39,602 nucleotides of DNA from NCBI GenBank assembly GCA_013815325.1, contig JACDGM010000037.1, positions 1-39,602 of the forward strand. Direction: 5' to 3'. The DNA comes from Chthoniobacterales bacterium. GTDB lineage: Bacteria; Verrucomicrobiota; Verrucomicrobiia; Chthoniobacterales; UBA10450. The position numbers and the translations under genes are program-made. Under the pieces are notes generated by a model. That model was not told the DNA's origin. It worked only from the letters and a program-made list of their open reading frames with translations, and searched no databases. Position 1 is the first letter of the stretch, and each line of letters starts with the position of its first letter. Positions 24,900-33,129 of the stretch are shown one piece after another.

Positions 24900-25997
24900 G
24901 TGGGAAAACTCGCGGCTTACGAACTGGTTTTTCGCACCTTCGCCTTTGTTCTCGGCGCGGCGATCGGTTCGTTTCTGAACGTCTGCATCTATCGGTTGCC
25001 GCTCGATCTCTCGGTCAACGAGCCGCGCCGCTCGTTCTGTCCGTCGTGCAGGAGATCGATTCCCTGGCAGCAGAATATCCCACTGCTGAGCTGGCTTTTT
25101 CTGCGCGGGAGATGCGCGAATTGCGGGAGCAAAATCGCCTTTCGTTATTTCGCGGTGGAGTTGCTCACGGCGCTCCTCTTTCTCGCGGTCTGGCTCTGCT
25201 TTCCCTGGAAGATTGCGCTCGTTTATTGGCTCCTGGTCGCCCTCCTGATCGTGGCGACTTTTATCGACTTCGCGCATTTCATTATTCCCGATGAAGTCAC
25301 GATCGGCGGCACGATCGCGGGTGTGCTCGCCAGTCTCGCGGTGCCCGCTCTGATGGTGCAGGAATCGCGGCTCCTCGGGTTTGCGTGGTCGTTAGGCGCG
25401 GCCGCGCTCGGCTACGCGCTTCTCTGGCTCGTTCTGGAGGGCGGGAAGAAGGTCTTCGGGAAAAAACGCATCCGGCTGCCGGCGGCGGCCCCGTTCAGTT
25501 GGGTGCGCGAAGGCGATGATGCACAATTTGTGGTCGGCGAGGAGCGCGGTCTCTGGAGTGATTACTTTGCGCGGGAAAGCGACCAAATGTTGCTGCATTG
25601 CGACGAGGCCGCGCTCGACGCGCGACGATTCGAAAACGTGACATTGGATCTGCATTACAATCGCCTAACGATCGGGGAAGAGTCCTTCCCGCTCGACTCC
25701 GTCGACCGCATTTCCGGGGTCGTGCGCGAGCTGCAAATCCCGCGCGAAGCGATGGGGCGCGGCGACCTGAAGTTTCTCGCCGCGATTGGCGCTTTCCTCG
25801 GCTGGCGCGCCGTGCTCTTCAGCGTTTTTACCGGATCACTCGCCGGCTCCCTTGTTGGCCTAACGAGTATGGCAATGGGAAGGCGCGCCTGGTCGGCAAA
25901 AATTCCTTTCGGGCCTTACCTCGCGCTCGGTGCGCTTGTCTGGATGTTTTTCGGGAGCCGGTTGCTTGGCTGGTATTTGAATTTGCTCGCGCAATAA
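24900..25997 (+). CDS. Prepilin peptidase (PilD/type IV leader peptidase) with insertion
   Basis: 365 residues from GTG 24900, about 100 longer than typical PilD. The N-terminal methyltransferase-like part has 'GSFLNVCIYRLP' and a zinc site CPSC (47-50)/CANC (72-75). Catalytic aspartates are Asp123 in 'FIDFAHFIIPDE' and Asp289 in 'GRGDLKFLAAIGAFLGW'. Between them a ~95-residue soluble insertion (~182-278) ends 'SVDRISGVVRELQIPREAMG'. The enzyme cleaves and N-methylates type IV pilin and pseudopilin leaders at the inner membrane, serving pili, type II secretion or competence. It contains three octamer copies (25389, 25664, 25859). Confidence 0.92.
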   Translation: MGKLAAYELVFRTFAFVLGAAIGSFLNVCIYRLPLDLSVNEPRRSFCPSCRRSIPWQQNIPLLSWLFLRGRCANCGSKIAFRYFAVELLTALLFLAVWLCFPWKIALVYWLLVALLIVATFIDFAHFIIPDEVTIGGTIAGVLASLAVPALMVQESRLLGFAWSLGAAALGYALLWLVLEGGKKVFGKKRIRLPAAAPFSWVREGDDAQFVVGEERGLWSDYFARESDQMLLHCDEAALDARRFENVTLDLHYNRLTIGEESFPLDSVDRISGVVRELQIPREAMGRGDLKFLAAIGAFLGWRAVLFSVFTGSLAGSLVGLTSMAMGRRAWSAKIPFGPYLALGALVWMFFGSRLLGWYLNLLAQ

Positions 25998-25999
25998 CC

Positions 26000-26040
26000 G
26001 GCAGGCTGGAGCCCGCCTGACGCGGCAGGCAGGATGCCTG
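26000..26040. repeat. REP-like double hairpin
   Basis: GGCAGGC (26000-26006), loop TGGA, GCCCGCC (26011-26017), 6 of 7 pairs; then CAGGCA (26026-26031), loop GGA, TGCCTG (26035-26040), perfect. It lies just after the prepilin peptidase stop. Its two-hairpin layout with GGA loops matches 23354-23397 in reverse orientation. It may also help terminate transcription, though no T-tract follows. Confidence 0.5.
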
Positions 26041-26042
26041 TG

Positions 26043-26100
26043 TCACAGGCTCGCGCAGTGGGTCGCGTGCATCGCGTCACTCACTTCCATGAGCCGCTCC
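26043..26100 (-). pseudogene. Remnant: last 18 codons of an alpha-E domain gene
   Basis: The minus strand reads 'ERLMEVSDAMHATHCASL' then TGA. This aligns residue by residue with the C-terminus of the intact alpha-E gene at 27754-28710 ('ERLVEVSNAMYATYCASLA'); the DNA is also clearly similar. Upstream of these codons the similarity stops. It is thus a tail left by deletion, partial duplication or recombination at this locus. Confidence 0.65.
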
Positions 26101-26141
26101 GAAGATCCGTCCGGGCCGCGCTCAAGCCAATAAGAGCATGC

Positions 26142-26310
26142 CTACTTCAGGTATTGACTGAAGTAGCCGATCACCCGGTCTTTTACCAGCCAGCCCGAGC
26201 TCACTAGAAGAGTATCCTTGATGGGATCGTGCCAGTAGGCGAAGGCGTATGCGTCGTTGCCTGGAATTGTCCACATGTTATATAGGCTGGCGACAATGCA
26301 TCATCAGTCG
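26142..26310 (-). pseudogene. Possible remnant: C-terminus of an alpha/beta hydrolase
   Basis: An open minus-strand stretch without a plausible start ends at TAG 26142-26144 and reads '...IPGNDAYAFAYWHDPIK' and '...VKDRVIGYFSQYLK'. The 'AFAYW' and following helix resemble the C-terminal tail of the esterase at 19393-20589 ('[19 protein letters not shown]'). Upstream it runs into the promoter and leader of the next gene, so only the tail survives. The assignment rests on one short match. Confidence 0.35.
26257..26284 (+). promoter_or_regulatory. Candidate sigma70-type promoter of the S74 surface protein
   Basis: TTGCCT (26257-26262), a 16-base spacer, then TATATA (26279-26284), about 60 bases upstream of the gene. 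Verrucomicrobial promoter consensus is not well known to me, so this is a positional guess. Confidence 0.3.
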
Positions 26311-26343
26311 CCTCGTTAACCACTGAACAACAAAGGAACTTTT

Positions 26344-27630
26344 ATGAATCTTCCAGCCTATTTAGAACCCGTTTCCGATTCCGTTTGCGTCCGACGCGCG
26401 CAGGTGCGGAGGTTTTTCTTTATTATCGCCTGTGCTCTGGTTACTCTGCCGATCGGCGTCTTCGCTGTCTCCCCGCCCCCCGTCGGAGGCTATCCAGGCG
26501 AGACGACGGCGCTCGGCGACGCTGCACTCTTTAGCCTCACCACCGGGATCCTGAATACCGCCGTCGGTTTCCAAGCCCTTTATGACAACACGACTGGTGA
26601 CGGAAATACAGCCTTAGGCGACGGAGCACTCCATGATAACACGACCGGGGGAGCCAATGTCGGCATAGGATTCCAAGCCCTTTATGGAAATACAACAGGC
26701 ACGTATTCTGTGGCGATCGGGGAAAATGCCATGGTGGCCAATACGACCGGCGGCGGCAGTGTGGGAGTCGGCATGACCGCACTCGAGGCAAACACCACCG
26801 GCTACGACAATGTAGCGGTCGGCTTCGGGGCCATGTCATTCAGCACAACGGGTAGCTACAACACGGCCCTCGGCAATGTCGCTCTCTCCTTTAATTCAAC
26901 GGGGAGCGAGAACACGGCTCTCGGAGATAGCGCGATGAATAAAAGCAGCGGGAGCGACAACATCGCCATCGGCCGCTCGGCAGGATTGAACCTGGCTGGC
27001 GACGGCAACATCGTCATCGGCCAGTTCGCCGGGCAGAATGTGACCAATGGGGCCAACAACATCGAGATCGGCAACGAAGGCGCTGAGCGAGACTCCAAGA
27101 CCATCCGCTTGGGCGACTTGAGCACACAGAAGAAAACCTTCATCGCCGGGATCAGCGGCGCGACGGTGGCGAACGGTGTCGCGGTCATGATCAACAGCAA
27201 AGGCCAGCTCGGCGTTGCGACATCGTCCTCGCGCTACAAGGACGACATCAAACCGATGAATAAGACGAGCGAAGCCATCCTCTCGCTGCAACCAGTCACG
27301 TTTCGCTACAAGAAAGAGCTGGATTCGTTAGGCACACCACAATTCGGCCTCGTCGCCGAGCAGGTAGCCCAGATCGATCCCGACCTGGTGGCGCGCGACG
27401 AGACAGGAAAGCCCTATACCGTCCGCTACGAAGCAGTGAACGCGATGCTGCTCAATGAGTTTCTCAAGGCTCACCGTACGATTGAAGAGCAGCAAGGCGA
27501 GATCGGAGAGTTAAAAGCCGCGATGGCGGAGATGAAGGCCACAGTCAAAGCTCAAGCCGCCCAAATCCAAACGGTCAGCGCGCAAGTGCGGGAGAGTGAG
27601 AGCCCGCGCCTCGTTTCGACGAACCGGTAA
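26344..27630 (+). CDS. YadA-head-repeat surface protein with C-terminal S74 chaperone domain
   Basis: 428 residues; ATG preceded by AAAGGAAC, a good ribosome binding site. An N-terminal signal anchor (~22-42) follows a long polar lead. Residues ~55-245 are about a dozen head-type repeats ('NTALGxxAL..NTTG..NxAxG'), as in YadA/trimeric adhesin left-handed beta-rolls. 'SKTIRLGDLSTQKKTFIAGI' is a neck-like connector. Residues ~292-375 are a peptidase S74 intramolecular chaperone with a Ser294-Lys299 pair spaced like the phage endosialidase dyad, and 'FGLVAEQVAQIDPDLV'. A coiled coil (~375-410) closes the protein. There is no YadA beta-barrel anchor. It probably forms an exported trimer that self-cleaves after folding. 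One octamer at 27325 (Ser-Leu-Gly). Confidence 0.85.
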   Translation: MNLPAYLEPVSDSVCVRRAQVRRFFFIIACALVTLPIGVFAVSPPPVGGYPGETTALGDAALFSLTTGILNTAVGFQALYDNTTGDGNTALGDGALHDNTTGGANVGIGFQALYGNTTGTYSVAIGENAMVANTTGGGSVGVGMTALEANTTGYDNVAVGFGAMSFSTTGSYNTALGNVALSFNSTGSENTALGDSAMNKSSGSDNIAIGRSAGLNLAGDGNIVIGQFAGQNVTNGANNIEIGNEGAERDSKTIRLGDLSTQKKTFIAGISGATVANGVAVMINSKGQLGVATSSSRYKDDIKPMNKTSEAILSLQPVTFRYKKELDSLGTPQFGLVAEQVAQIDPDLVARDETGKPYTVRYEAVNAMLLNEFLKAHRTIEEQQGEIGELKAAMAEMKATVKAQAAQIQTVSAQVRESESPRLVSTNR

Positions 27631-27753
27631 CGTTCTCCGCGTTCCGACGGCTGGCGCCGGCACCCGCGGCGTGACGAGGACGGCATACGCAACGCTTGGT
27701 TGGGTTTCGCAGCGCGTTAACTATCACGCCTGCGATTCAGACCATTGTCGTAT

Positions 27754-28710
27754 TCACGCGAGGCTCGCGCAGTAGGTGGCGTACATGGCGTTGCTCACTT
27801 CGACGAGGCGTTCCTGGATTTGGATTAAGTATTCGTGCAACCCGAACTCGAAAATCTCTCCGATCGTGACGTAGTCGACATCGGAGCGGAGGCGTCCCGA
27901 TAGCCGTTCCGCTTCGTTCGCGTAACGTGATTCATCGACCCCCGAGATGCGGTGGAGGGCGTGATCGAGCGAGTCGATGCAGTAACGAATCGAGCGCGGA
28001 AATTCCTGATGGGTGATGAGAAACTCCGCCACCTTCCACGGCGCCACCTGGCTGACGTAGAGCTTGCAGTAGGCCTCGAGCGCGCTGCACGATTTCAACA
28101 CCGCCATCCATTGAATGGTGTCGACGTTGCCGCCTACATCCTCGCCTGATGGCAGGAGGATGTGATACTTCACGTCGAGGATGCGCGAGGTGGAATCGGC
28201 CCGCTCGAGCAACGTCCCGATGCGGATGAAATCCCAACCTTCCCCATGCGTCATGGTGGAATCCGTGACGCCTTGAAACAAATGCGAGCCGGTAATGACG
28301 TGCTTGAAAAACTCGTGCGGACTGGAGAGCAGCAGCTTTCTCGCGGCTTCACTTTGCACGAAAAGATAGAGCCGGTTGATCTCCTCCCACATCTCGCTTG
28401 AAATCTGTTCGCGCGTCGTGCGGGCGTTTTCGCGCGCGAGAGTGAGGCAGGAGACGATCGAGTTGGGGTTTTTGTTTTGCAGGGTGAGGAACTCGGTCAC
28501 CGACGCTTCATCGGCGGCCCCGTAGAGTGAATCGAAAAGATCGGTTTCCTCGAGCGAGGCGATCACGGGGGCCCAATGCTGCATGGCATCGGCCTCGCCG
28601 CCGAGATCAAGAAGAAGCTGCAAATTGACATCGAGAATCCGGGCGTCGTTTTCCGCCCGCTCGATGTAGCGGCTCATCCAATAGAGGGAATCGGCGACGC
28701 GGCTAAGCAT
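27754..28710 (-). CDS. Alpha-E domain protein (DUF403)
   Basis: 318 residues, full length for the family, all-helical. It begins 'MLSRVADSLYWMSRYIERAENDARILD', the hallmark of alpha-E proteins, and continues with 'ARENARTTREQISSEMWEEIN', 'GEGWDFIRIGTLLERADSTSRILDVKY' and 'FPRSIRYCIDSL'. Alpha-E proteins nearly always occur with a circularly permuted ATP-grasp protein and often with a transglutaminase-like protease; their chemistry is unproven but is proposed to be peptide-bond formation or tagging. Here it lies 45 bp downstream of the ATP-grasp gene in the same direction, separated by a hairpin repeat. No transglutaminase gene is in the window. Confidence 0.92.
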   Translation of the reverse strand: MLSRVADSLYWMSRYIERAENDARILDVNLQLLLDLGGEADAMQHWAPVIASLEETDLFDSLYGAADEASVTEFLTLQNKNPNSIVSCLTLARENARTTREQISSEMWEEINRLYLFVQSEAARKLLLSSPHEFFKHVITGSHLFQGVTDSTMTHGEGWDFIRIGTLLERADSTSRILDVKYHILLPSGEDVGGNVDTIQWMAVLKSCSALEAYCKLYVSQVAPWKVAEFLITHQEFPRSIRYCIDSLDHALHRISGVDESRYANEAERLSGRLRSDVDYVTIGEIFEFGLHEYLIQIQERLVEVSNAMYATYCASLA

Positions 28711-28768
28711 AGTGATGAGTGACGAGTGATGAGTGACGAGAGGAAGGCTGACTCATCACCCGTCACTC
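28711..28768. repeat. 14-bp tandem repeat and long inverted repeat between ATP-grasp and alpha-E genes
   Basis: AGTGATGAGTGACG is repeated exactly at 28711-28724 and 28725-28738. The segment 28717-28734 is complementary to GACTCATCACCCGTCACTC (28750-28768) with one mismatch, giving an ~18-bp stem and a 15-base loop. The right arm includes the ATP-grasp stop codon. In the transcript this hairpin would sit directly before the alpha-E start and could reduce its expression. Confidence 0.65.
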
Positions 28769-30210
28769 TCTTCCCCCTCCACCACCCAAGTGTCCTTGCT
28801 CCCGCCGCCCTGCGACGAATTCACCACGAGCGAGCCGGCGCGCAACGCCACTCTCGTTAGGCCACCCGGAATGATCGTGACCTTCTCGCCGTAGAGGATG
28901 TACGGCCGCAAATCGACGTGCCGGCCTTGCATCGAGTCGTCACAGAAACTCGGCGAACGCGAGAGTGCCACGATCGGTTGCGCGACGTAATTGCGCGGGT
29001 CTTTCTTGATCCGCCCGGCGAAATCCTCCCGCTCCGCCGCGCTCGCCTCCGAGCCGATGAGCATCCCGTATCCGCCGCTCTCGTTCGCCGCTTTCACGAC
29101 CAGCTCCGGCAAGTGTTCGAGGATGTATTTGAGATCGTTAGGCTGGGAGGCTAGATAGGTGGGGACGTTTCCGAGGATCGGGTCTTCGCCGAGATAATAG
29201 CGGATCATTTTTGGCACGAAATGATAGACGACCTTGTCGTCCGCCACCCCGGTGCCGATCGAGTTCGCCAAACTGACGCAGCCGCAGCGATAGGCATCGA
29301 CGAGGCCCGGTACGCCGAGCCCAGAGTCTTTCCGGAAAACGCGTGGGTCGAGAAAATCGTCGTTGATCCGCCGATAGATGACATCCACGCGCTTGAGTCC
29401 CTTCGTCGTGCGCATGAAAACGCAACCCTCCTGCACGACCAGATCGCGGCCTTCCACGATCTCGATCCCCATCGAGCGCGCGAGGAAGGAATGCTCGTAA
29501 TAAGCCGAGTTATGAACGCCCGGCGTGAGCAGCACCACGGTCAGCTCCTCGCGACCGGCGGGCGCGACGTAACGCAGGACGTTGAGCAATTCCTGCGCGT
29601 AATTTTCCACCGGCCGCACCCGGTATTCAGAAAAGAGCGGCGGGAAAATCCGCTTCATTGCCTGGCGATTTTCGAGCACGTAGGAGACGCCCGAAGGGCA
29701 GCGCGCGTTGTCCTCGAGCACGAGATAGTTTCCGTCCTGATCGCGAATCAGATCGGTCCCGCAAATGTGAATGTAAATATTCCGCGGCACATCGAAGTGC
29801 ATGAATTCCGGCCGGAAATTCGTCGCTTCCCAGACGATCTGCTTCGGGATCACGCCATCGCGCAGGATGCTCTGGCCATGATAAATGTCGTGCAGGAAAA
29901 GATTGAGCGCGGTGATCCGCTGCACCAGCCCGCGTTCGATCAGGTCCCATTCGCGCGCCGGAATGATGCGCGGGATGAGATCGAACGGGAAAATGCGCTC
30001 CGTTCCCTGCTCGTCGTTATAGACGGTAAAAGTGACGCCTTGTTGCAGAAACGAAGTCGCCGCCAGATTGCGTTTTCTCTCGAAATCGGCCGCACCCATT
30101 TCTTTGAAGCTCTCGAGCAATCTGCGGTAATGCGGTCGCGCCACGCCCGGGGCGGAAAACATCTCGTCGAAGAAATGCTCGACCTTGTAAGCGGAGAAAA
30201 GGCCGGTCAT
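28756..30210 (-). CDS. Circularly permuted type 2 ATP-grasp protein (DUF404/DUF407)
   Basis: 484 residues from ATG 30210; GTG 30216 has a better-spaced GGAGAG and TTG 30222 is also possible. Family marks: '[21 protein letters not shown]', '[28 protein letters not shown]', '[21 protein letters not shown]', '[36 protein letters not shown]', '[16 protein letters not shown]' and '[13 protein letters not shown]'. These proteins have a rearranged ATP-grasp fold expected to form acyl-phosphate intermediates and amide bonds. They are genetically linked to alpha-E proteins, as here. Substrate unknown. Two octamers lie inside (28854, 29135). The start is only ~37 bases from the divergent methyltransferase start. 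Confidence 0.92.
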   Translation of the reverse strand: MTGLFSAYKVEHFFDEMFSAPGVARPHYRRLLESFKEMGAADFERKRNLAATSFLQQGVTFTVYNDEQGTERIFPFDLIPRIIPAREWDLIERGLVQRITALNLFLHDIYHGQSILRDGVIPKQIVWEATNFRPEFMHFDVPRNIYIHICGTDLIRDQDGNYLVLEDNARCPSGVSYVLENRQAMKRIFPPLFSEYRVRPVENYAQELLNVLRYVAPAGREELTVVLLTPGVHNSAYYEHSFLARSMGIEIVEGRDLVVQEGCVFMRTTKGLKRVDVIYRRINDDFLDPRVFRKDSGLGVPGLVDAYRCGCVSLANSIGTGVADDKVVYHFVPKMIRYYLGEDPILGNVPTYLASQPNDLKYILEHLPELVVKAANESGGYGMLIGSEASAAEREDFAGRIKKDPRNYVAQPIVALSRSPSFCDDSMQGRHVDLRPYILYGEKVTIIPGGLTRVALRAGSLVVNSSQGGGSKDTWVVEGEESDG

Positions 30211-30247
30211 TTGCACAGCCAATCTCTCCGCGCGAAAGAGGGTCGCA

Positions 30248-30988
30248 ATGAAAAACGGGAACGCGCCCTTGCCCGAGCATGAGCGCGCCTGCGCCCGGGT
30301 GGCGGCGCGTTTCGGCGAGCTTTGGCTGCGCCTCTATGCGGGAAGGAAGTTGCGGAGCGATCCGGTTTTCCCGGCGGCTTTCGCTTTGTTGCGGGACTCG
30401 CCCGAACCGCTGATCGACGTGGGCTGCGGGGTTGGGTTGCTCAGCTTTTATCTGCGCGAAAGAAATCTCCAGGCGCCTATCGTTGGGCTCGATCGCGACG
30501 GACGGAAGATCGCGCGTGCGCAAGCGGTCGCGCGCGCCGGCTATCGCGCCCTCGAGTTTCTGCAACAGGATGCCTGCGAACCTCTCGAGCAAAGCGGCAA
30601 TCTCGTTCTTTTCGACGTCCTCCATTACCTTCGGCCTAACGAACAGGCGCGTCTCCTGGCACGGCTCGTCCCGCGCGTCGCGCGCGGCGGGATGCTTATC
30701 ATTCGGGATTGTCCGTGCGACGGCAATTTGCGCTTTTGGCTGACGCTTCTGGCCGAGCGTTTTGCCCAACTCATCGCCTGGAACGTGCGCGCGCCGCTCC
30801 ATTTCCCGACTCGCGAAAAGATCTGCTCCTCTTTTCCACCTGATGAATTCAGCCGCGCGATTGAACCGCTCTGGGGGCGGACGCCATTTAATAATCACCT
30901 CTTCATTTTTCGCCGGCGCGCGGACGCAACTGTTCCGGCGCCGGAAGCACGCAACGATAACCCTCCTGCGCGAGTATCGTCAGCGTGA
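30248..30988 (+). CDS. Class I SAM-dependent methyltransferase
   Basis: 246 residues, soluble. Motif I '[18 protein letters not shown]' (~55-72), '[19 protein letters not shown]' with the acidic residue that binds the SAM ribose, '[12 protein letters not shown]', '[19 protein letters not shown]' and 'GGMLIIRDC' define a Rossmann-fold methyltransferase. The C-terminal third ('[13 protein letters not shown]'-like ending) resembles small-molecule or lipid methyltransferases. The N-terminal '[21 protein letters not shown]' is typical of enzymes encoded among lipid/acyltransferase genes, which fits the nearby LpxL-like gene. The substrate is unknown. Its 3' end overlaps the convergent deacetylase by 86 bases. 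Octamer at 30635 (Pro-Asn-Glu). Confidence 0.82.
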   Translation: MKNGNAPLPEHERACARVAARFGELWLRLYAGRKLRSDPVFPAAFALLRDSPEPLIDVGCGVGLLSFYLRERNLQAPIVGLDRDGRKIARAQAVARAGYRALEFLQQDACEPLEQSGNLVLFDVLHYLRPNEQARLLARLVPRVARGGMLIIRDCPCDGNLRFWLTLLAERFAQLIAWNVRAPLHFPTREKICSSFPPDEFSRAIEPLWGRTPFNNHLFIFRRRADATVPAPEARNDNPPARVSSA

Positions 30989-31679
30989 GCTCAAGGCAGC
31001 GCGGATGAAAATCCGGCGCGTGCGCGGTGCGGTGGCCTTCGTGCAGCAGGACGATCGCGCCCGGCTTAAAGCCGCGCCGAATCCGCTTCGCCACCGCCTC
31101 CGGGTCTCGGCTCACGGTATCCAGCCCGCGGACTGTCCAACCCACCAGCCGCATCTCGCGCCTAACGAGCACCGGATGAACGAAGAAATTCTTCAGTCCG
31201 GCGGGCGCGCGAAAGAGGCTGGAGCGGACCGGATGCCGATCTATCTCGGCTGCGATTCGCCCGGATGGTAGCGCCCAAAAATTTCCGCTCGGGTGCGAGA
31301 ACGTGTGATTGGCTATGTCGTGACCGGCCTGGCGAATTCTCTCGATCTCCGCGGGAAAGTCCGCGGCTTTTTGGCCGATCGTAAAGAACGTCGCCTTCGC
31401 TTCGAAGCGGGCGAGCAGCTCGAGCATGCGGGGAGTGTGCACCGGGTCCGGCCCGTCATCGATGGTCAGCCAAATTTCGCGCCGCGGTGTCTCGAAAGAA
31501 GTGACCACCGGCCCCCACCACTGGCAGTTGGCGACGAGCGTCGGGAAGAGAACAAGCATGTGCGAAAGAAAAAGAACGCCGAGCGCAAGCAGCGGATGAA
31601 ACCGAAGCAGGGCGAAAAAGAAGACCGCCGCGAAAATGGCGAAACCGAGGATGAGCCTGCGGCTCAGCTTAGGGCACAT
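30903..31679 (-). CDS. Membrane-anchored polysaccharide deacetylase (NodB domain)
   Basis: 258 residues. Two hydrophobic segments (~9-25 and 28-50) anchor it. The NodB carbohydrate esterase 4 domain follows: 'IWLTIDDGPDPVHTPRMLELL' with the catalytic/metal Asp-Asp, 'ATFFTIGQKA', 'GHDIANHTFSHP' with metal-binding His residues, 'LFRAPAGLKN' (Arg-x-Pro), and 'GAIVLLHEGH' with the C-terminal catalytic His. Such enzymes remove N-acetyl groups from chitin, peptidoglycan or exopolysaccharide on the periplasmic side. It overlaps the upstream membrane-protein gene by 11 bases in the same direction and the methyltransferase convergently. Octamer at 31161 (Val-Arg with AGG). Confidence 0.88.
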   Translation of the reverse strand: MCPKLSRRLILGFAIFAAVFFFALLRFHPLLALGVLFLSHMLVLFPTLVANCQWWGPVVTSFETPRREIWLTIDDGPDPVHTPRMLELLARFEAKATFFTIGQKAADFPAEIERIRQAGHDIANHTFSHPSGNFWALPSGRIAAEIDRHPVRSSLFRAPAGLKNFFVHPVLVRREMRLVGWTVRGLDTVSRDPEAVAKRIRRGFKPGAIVLLHEGHRTAHAPDFHPRCLELTLTILAQEGYRCVLPAPEQLRPRAGEK

Positions 31680-32151
31680 GGCGAGTTCTCAGGATGGCAG
31701 CCGAGAGGAGGTTGAGCGCGAGCAGGGCGAGCCAGAAAGCGCCTAACGAGCGAAACCATCCGCTCTCGTCGCGCAGAAGCAGCAGAGCGAGCAGCGTGAT
31801 CAGGGAAATGATCATCACGCTCTGCAGCGGATTATTGGTAGGCGCAGAATAGAGACCGAGTCTTCGGAGGAGCCCGGCAATCAGCCAATTAACGAAATAA
31901 ACGAGCAGACAGGCGATCCAGATCGCGACCGGCGTAATGAGCAGACAAAGCGACCGCAGGGCCCATGGCCTAACGACTTCGAACAGGGCGTGCGCCAGGA
32001 AAACGCAGCCAATCCCGAAGACAAGCAACCCGACTCCGTAGGCTTCCCAGCGGCTCCACTCAGCCCGGCGCACCTTGCGTCCGGCGATTCGCGCGACGAG
32101 CCGCGGCAGCGCAAACCAATATCCGACGTCCCGGTTTTGCCCGTCGCTCAT
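31669..32151 (-). CDS. Small polytopic membrane protein, unknown function
   Basis: 160 residues from ATG 32151, which overlaps the acyltransferase stop by ATGA and so fixes the start. After a short basic N-terminus (~30 residues) there are about four hydrophobic helices (~32-52, 60-85, 110-125, 130-150). No recognised motif. It sits between the LpxL-like acyltransferase and the deacetylase in a tightly overlapping operon, which suggests an envelope or lipid-related role. Two octamer copies (31742, 31969) lie inside. Confidence 0.65.
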   Translation of the reverse strand: MSDGQNRDVGYWFALPRLVARIAGRKVRRAEWSRWEAYGVGLLVFGIGCVFLAHALFEVVRPWALRSLCLLITPVAIWIACLLVYFVNWLIAGLLRRLGLYSAPTNNPLQSVMIISLITLLALLLLRDESGWFRSLGAFWLALLALNLLSAAILRTRHVP

Positions 32152-33113
32152 GAGGCGGGAAAGATCGGGACGAGCGCAAACCATTGCGGCCAGTTTGGCG
32201 CGATCACCTGCTCGAGCGTCCGGCACCAGGTGGCGAGCGCTGCCTCGACCGCGGCGTCGCGCGAGGCCGCAGAGCGCCGGCAATAAAACGGGTCGCCGAC
32301 AATAATTTTGTAATGGTGAAATGAGGTTCGCAAAATGAAGAGCGGAAAGATCGGCGCCTCCGCGACGAAGGCGAGAATGAACGGCCCGTCCGGTAGCCTA
32401 ACGACTTCACCGAAAAGCCGCGTCTCGCGCTGGGAGCTCCCGGCCGGCACGCGATCCCCCAGGATGGAGACAATTTCGCCTGCGCGGAGCGCGTTCAAGA
32501 GCTCGAAGGGGAGCGTCATGCCGGAAGTGTTGTAAGCGATCTTGACCGCGCCGGCCGTCGCGCGGGCGAGGGATTTATCGACGTGTTGCGCGGTTTTCTC
32601 GTCCGCCTCGGGCGCGCGCACCATGCGGATTTCACGATGGTAACGGTCGGCAAAGAGCGCTGCGCCCAAGTCGTAGCTGCCCATGTGCGCGGTGAGCAAA
32701 ATCGCGCCGGACCCTGCGGCCAGACGGTCGAGATTGTCCGCGCCTACGACGGTGTAGGCGAACTCGCTTTTCGCGAGCTTGTGATCGGCCGCGTCCGCGA
32801 TCGTCCAGGCGTAATTAAAAAGCGTGAGCCAGGCGCGACCGTAGTTCGTTAGGCGAGAAGAGCCGGGTAAAATCACCGCGAGGTTGCGCAGGAGCGCACG
32901 GCGTGCGGGAACGGCGAAGAAGAAGAAGAAAGTCGTCCAGATGAGCATCATGACGGTGCGCAAATAGAACGGGACATTGGTCACGCCGAAGTCGAGATAG
33001 CGCCGCCAGAAAACGCCGCGCACCGCAAAGTTACGAAGCCAGGCGCGGGCGTGCATGAATAGCGCGAGCTTTCCGCCGGCGGGGTGAGGAGCGCAAGCCG
33101 GAAGGTCGGGCAC
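32148..33113 (-). CDS. LpxL/HtrB-family lysophospholipid/lipid A acyltransferase
   Basis: 321 residues from GTG 33113; ATG 33056 ('MHARAWLRNF') gives 302 and is also plausible. An N-terminal membrane segment (~45-65) precedes the acyltransferase core with the H-x4-D catalytic motif in 'LLTAHMGSYDLGAALF', 'EIVSILGDRVPAGSS' and 'RLPDGPFILAFVAEAPIFPLFI'. Family members transfer acyl chains to lipid A precursors or related glycolipids and ornithine lipids at the inner membrane. It is the first gene of an operon with the small membrane protein and deacetylase. Two octamers (32397, 32846). Confidence 0.85.
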   Translation of the reverse strand: MPDLPACAPHPAGGKLALFMHARAWLRNFAVRGVFWRRYLDFGVTNVPFYLRTVMMLIWTTFFFFFAVPARRALLRNLAVILPGSSRLTNYGRAWLTLFNYAWTIADAADHKLAKSEFAYTVVGADNLDRLAAGSGAILLTAHMGSYDLGAALFADRYHREIRMVRAPEADEKTAQHVDKSLARATAGAVKIAYNTSGMTLPFELLNALRAGEIVSILGDRVPAGSSQRETRLFGEVVRLPDGPFILAFVAEAPIFPLFILRTSFHHYKIIVGDPFYCRRSAASRDAAVEAALATWCRTLEQVIAPNWPQWFALVPIFPAS

Positions 33114-33129
33114 TTCTCATCGTGCCCAT

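Noticed and set aside
29221..30282. 353-codon plus-strand open frame opposite the ATP-grasp gene
   Set aside because: Antisense shadow of a clearly conserved gene; no family features, and His/Asp/Arg-rich composition as expected from the opposite strand of a GC-rich gene.
30017..30898. 293-codon minus-strand open frame opposite the methyltransferase
   Set aside because: Shadow of a gene with clear SAM-binding motifs; no domain of its own.
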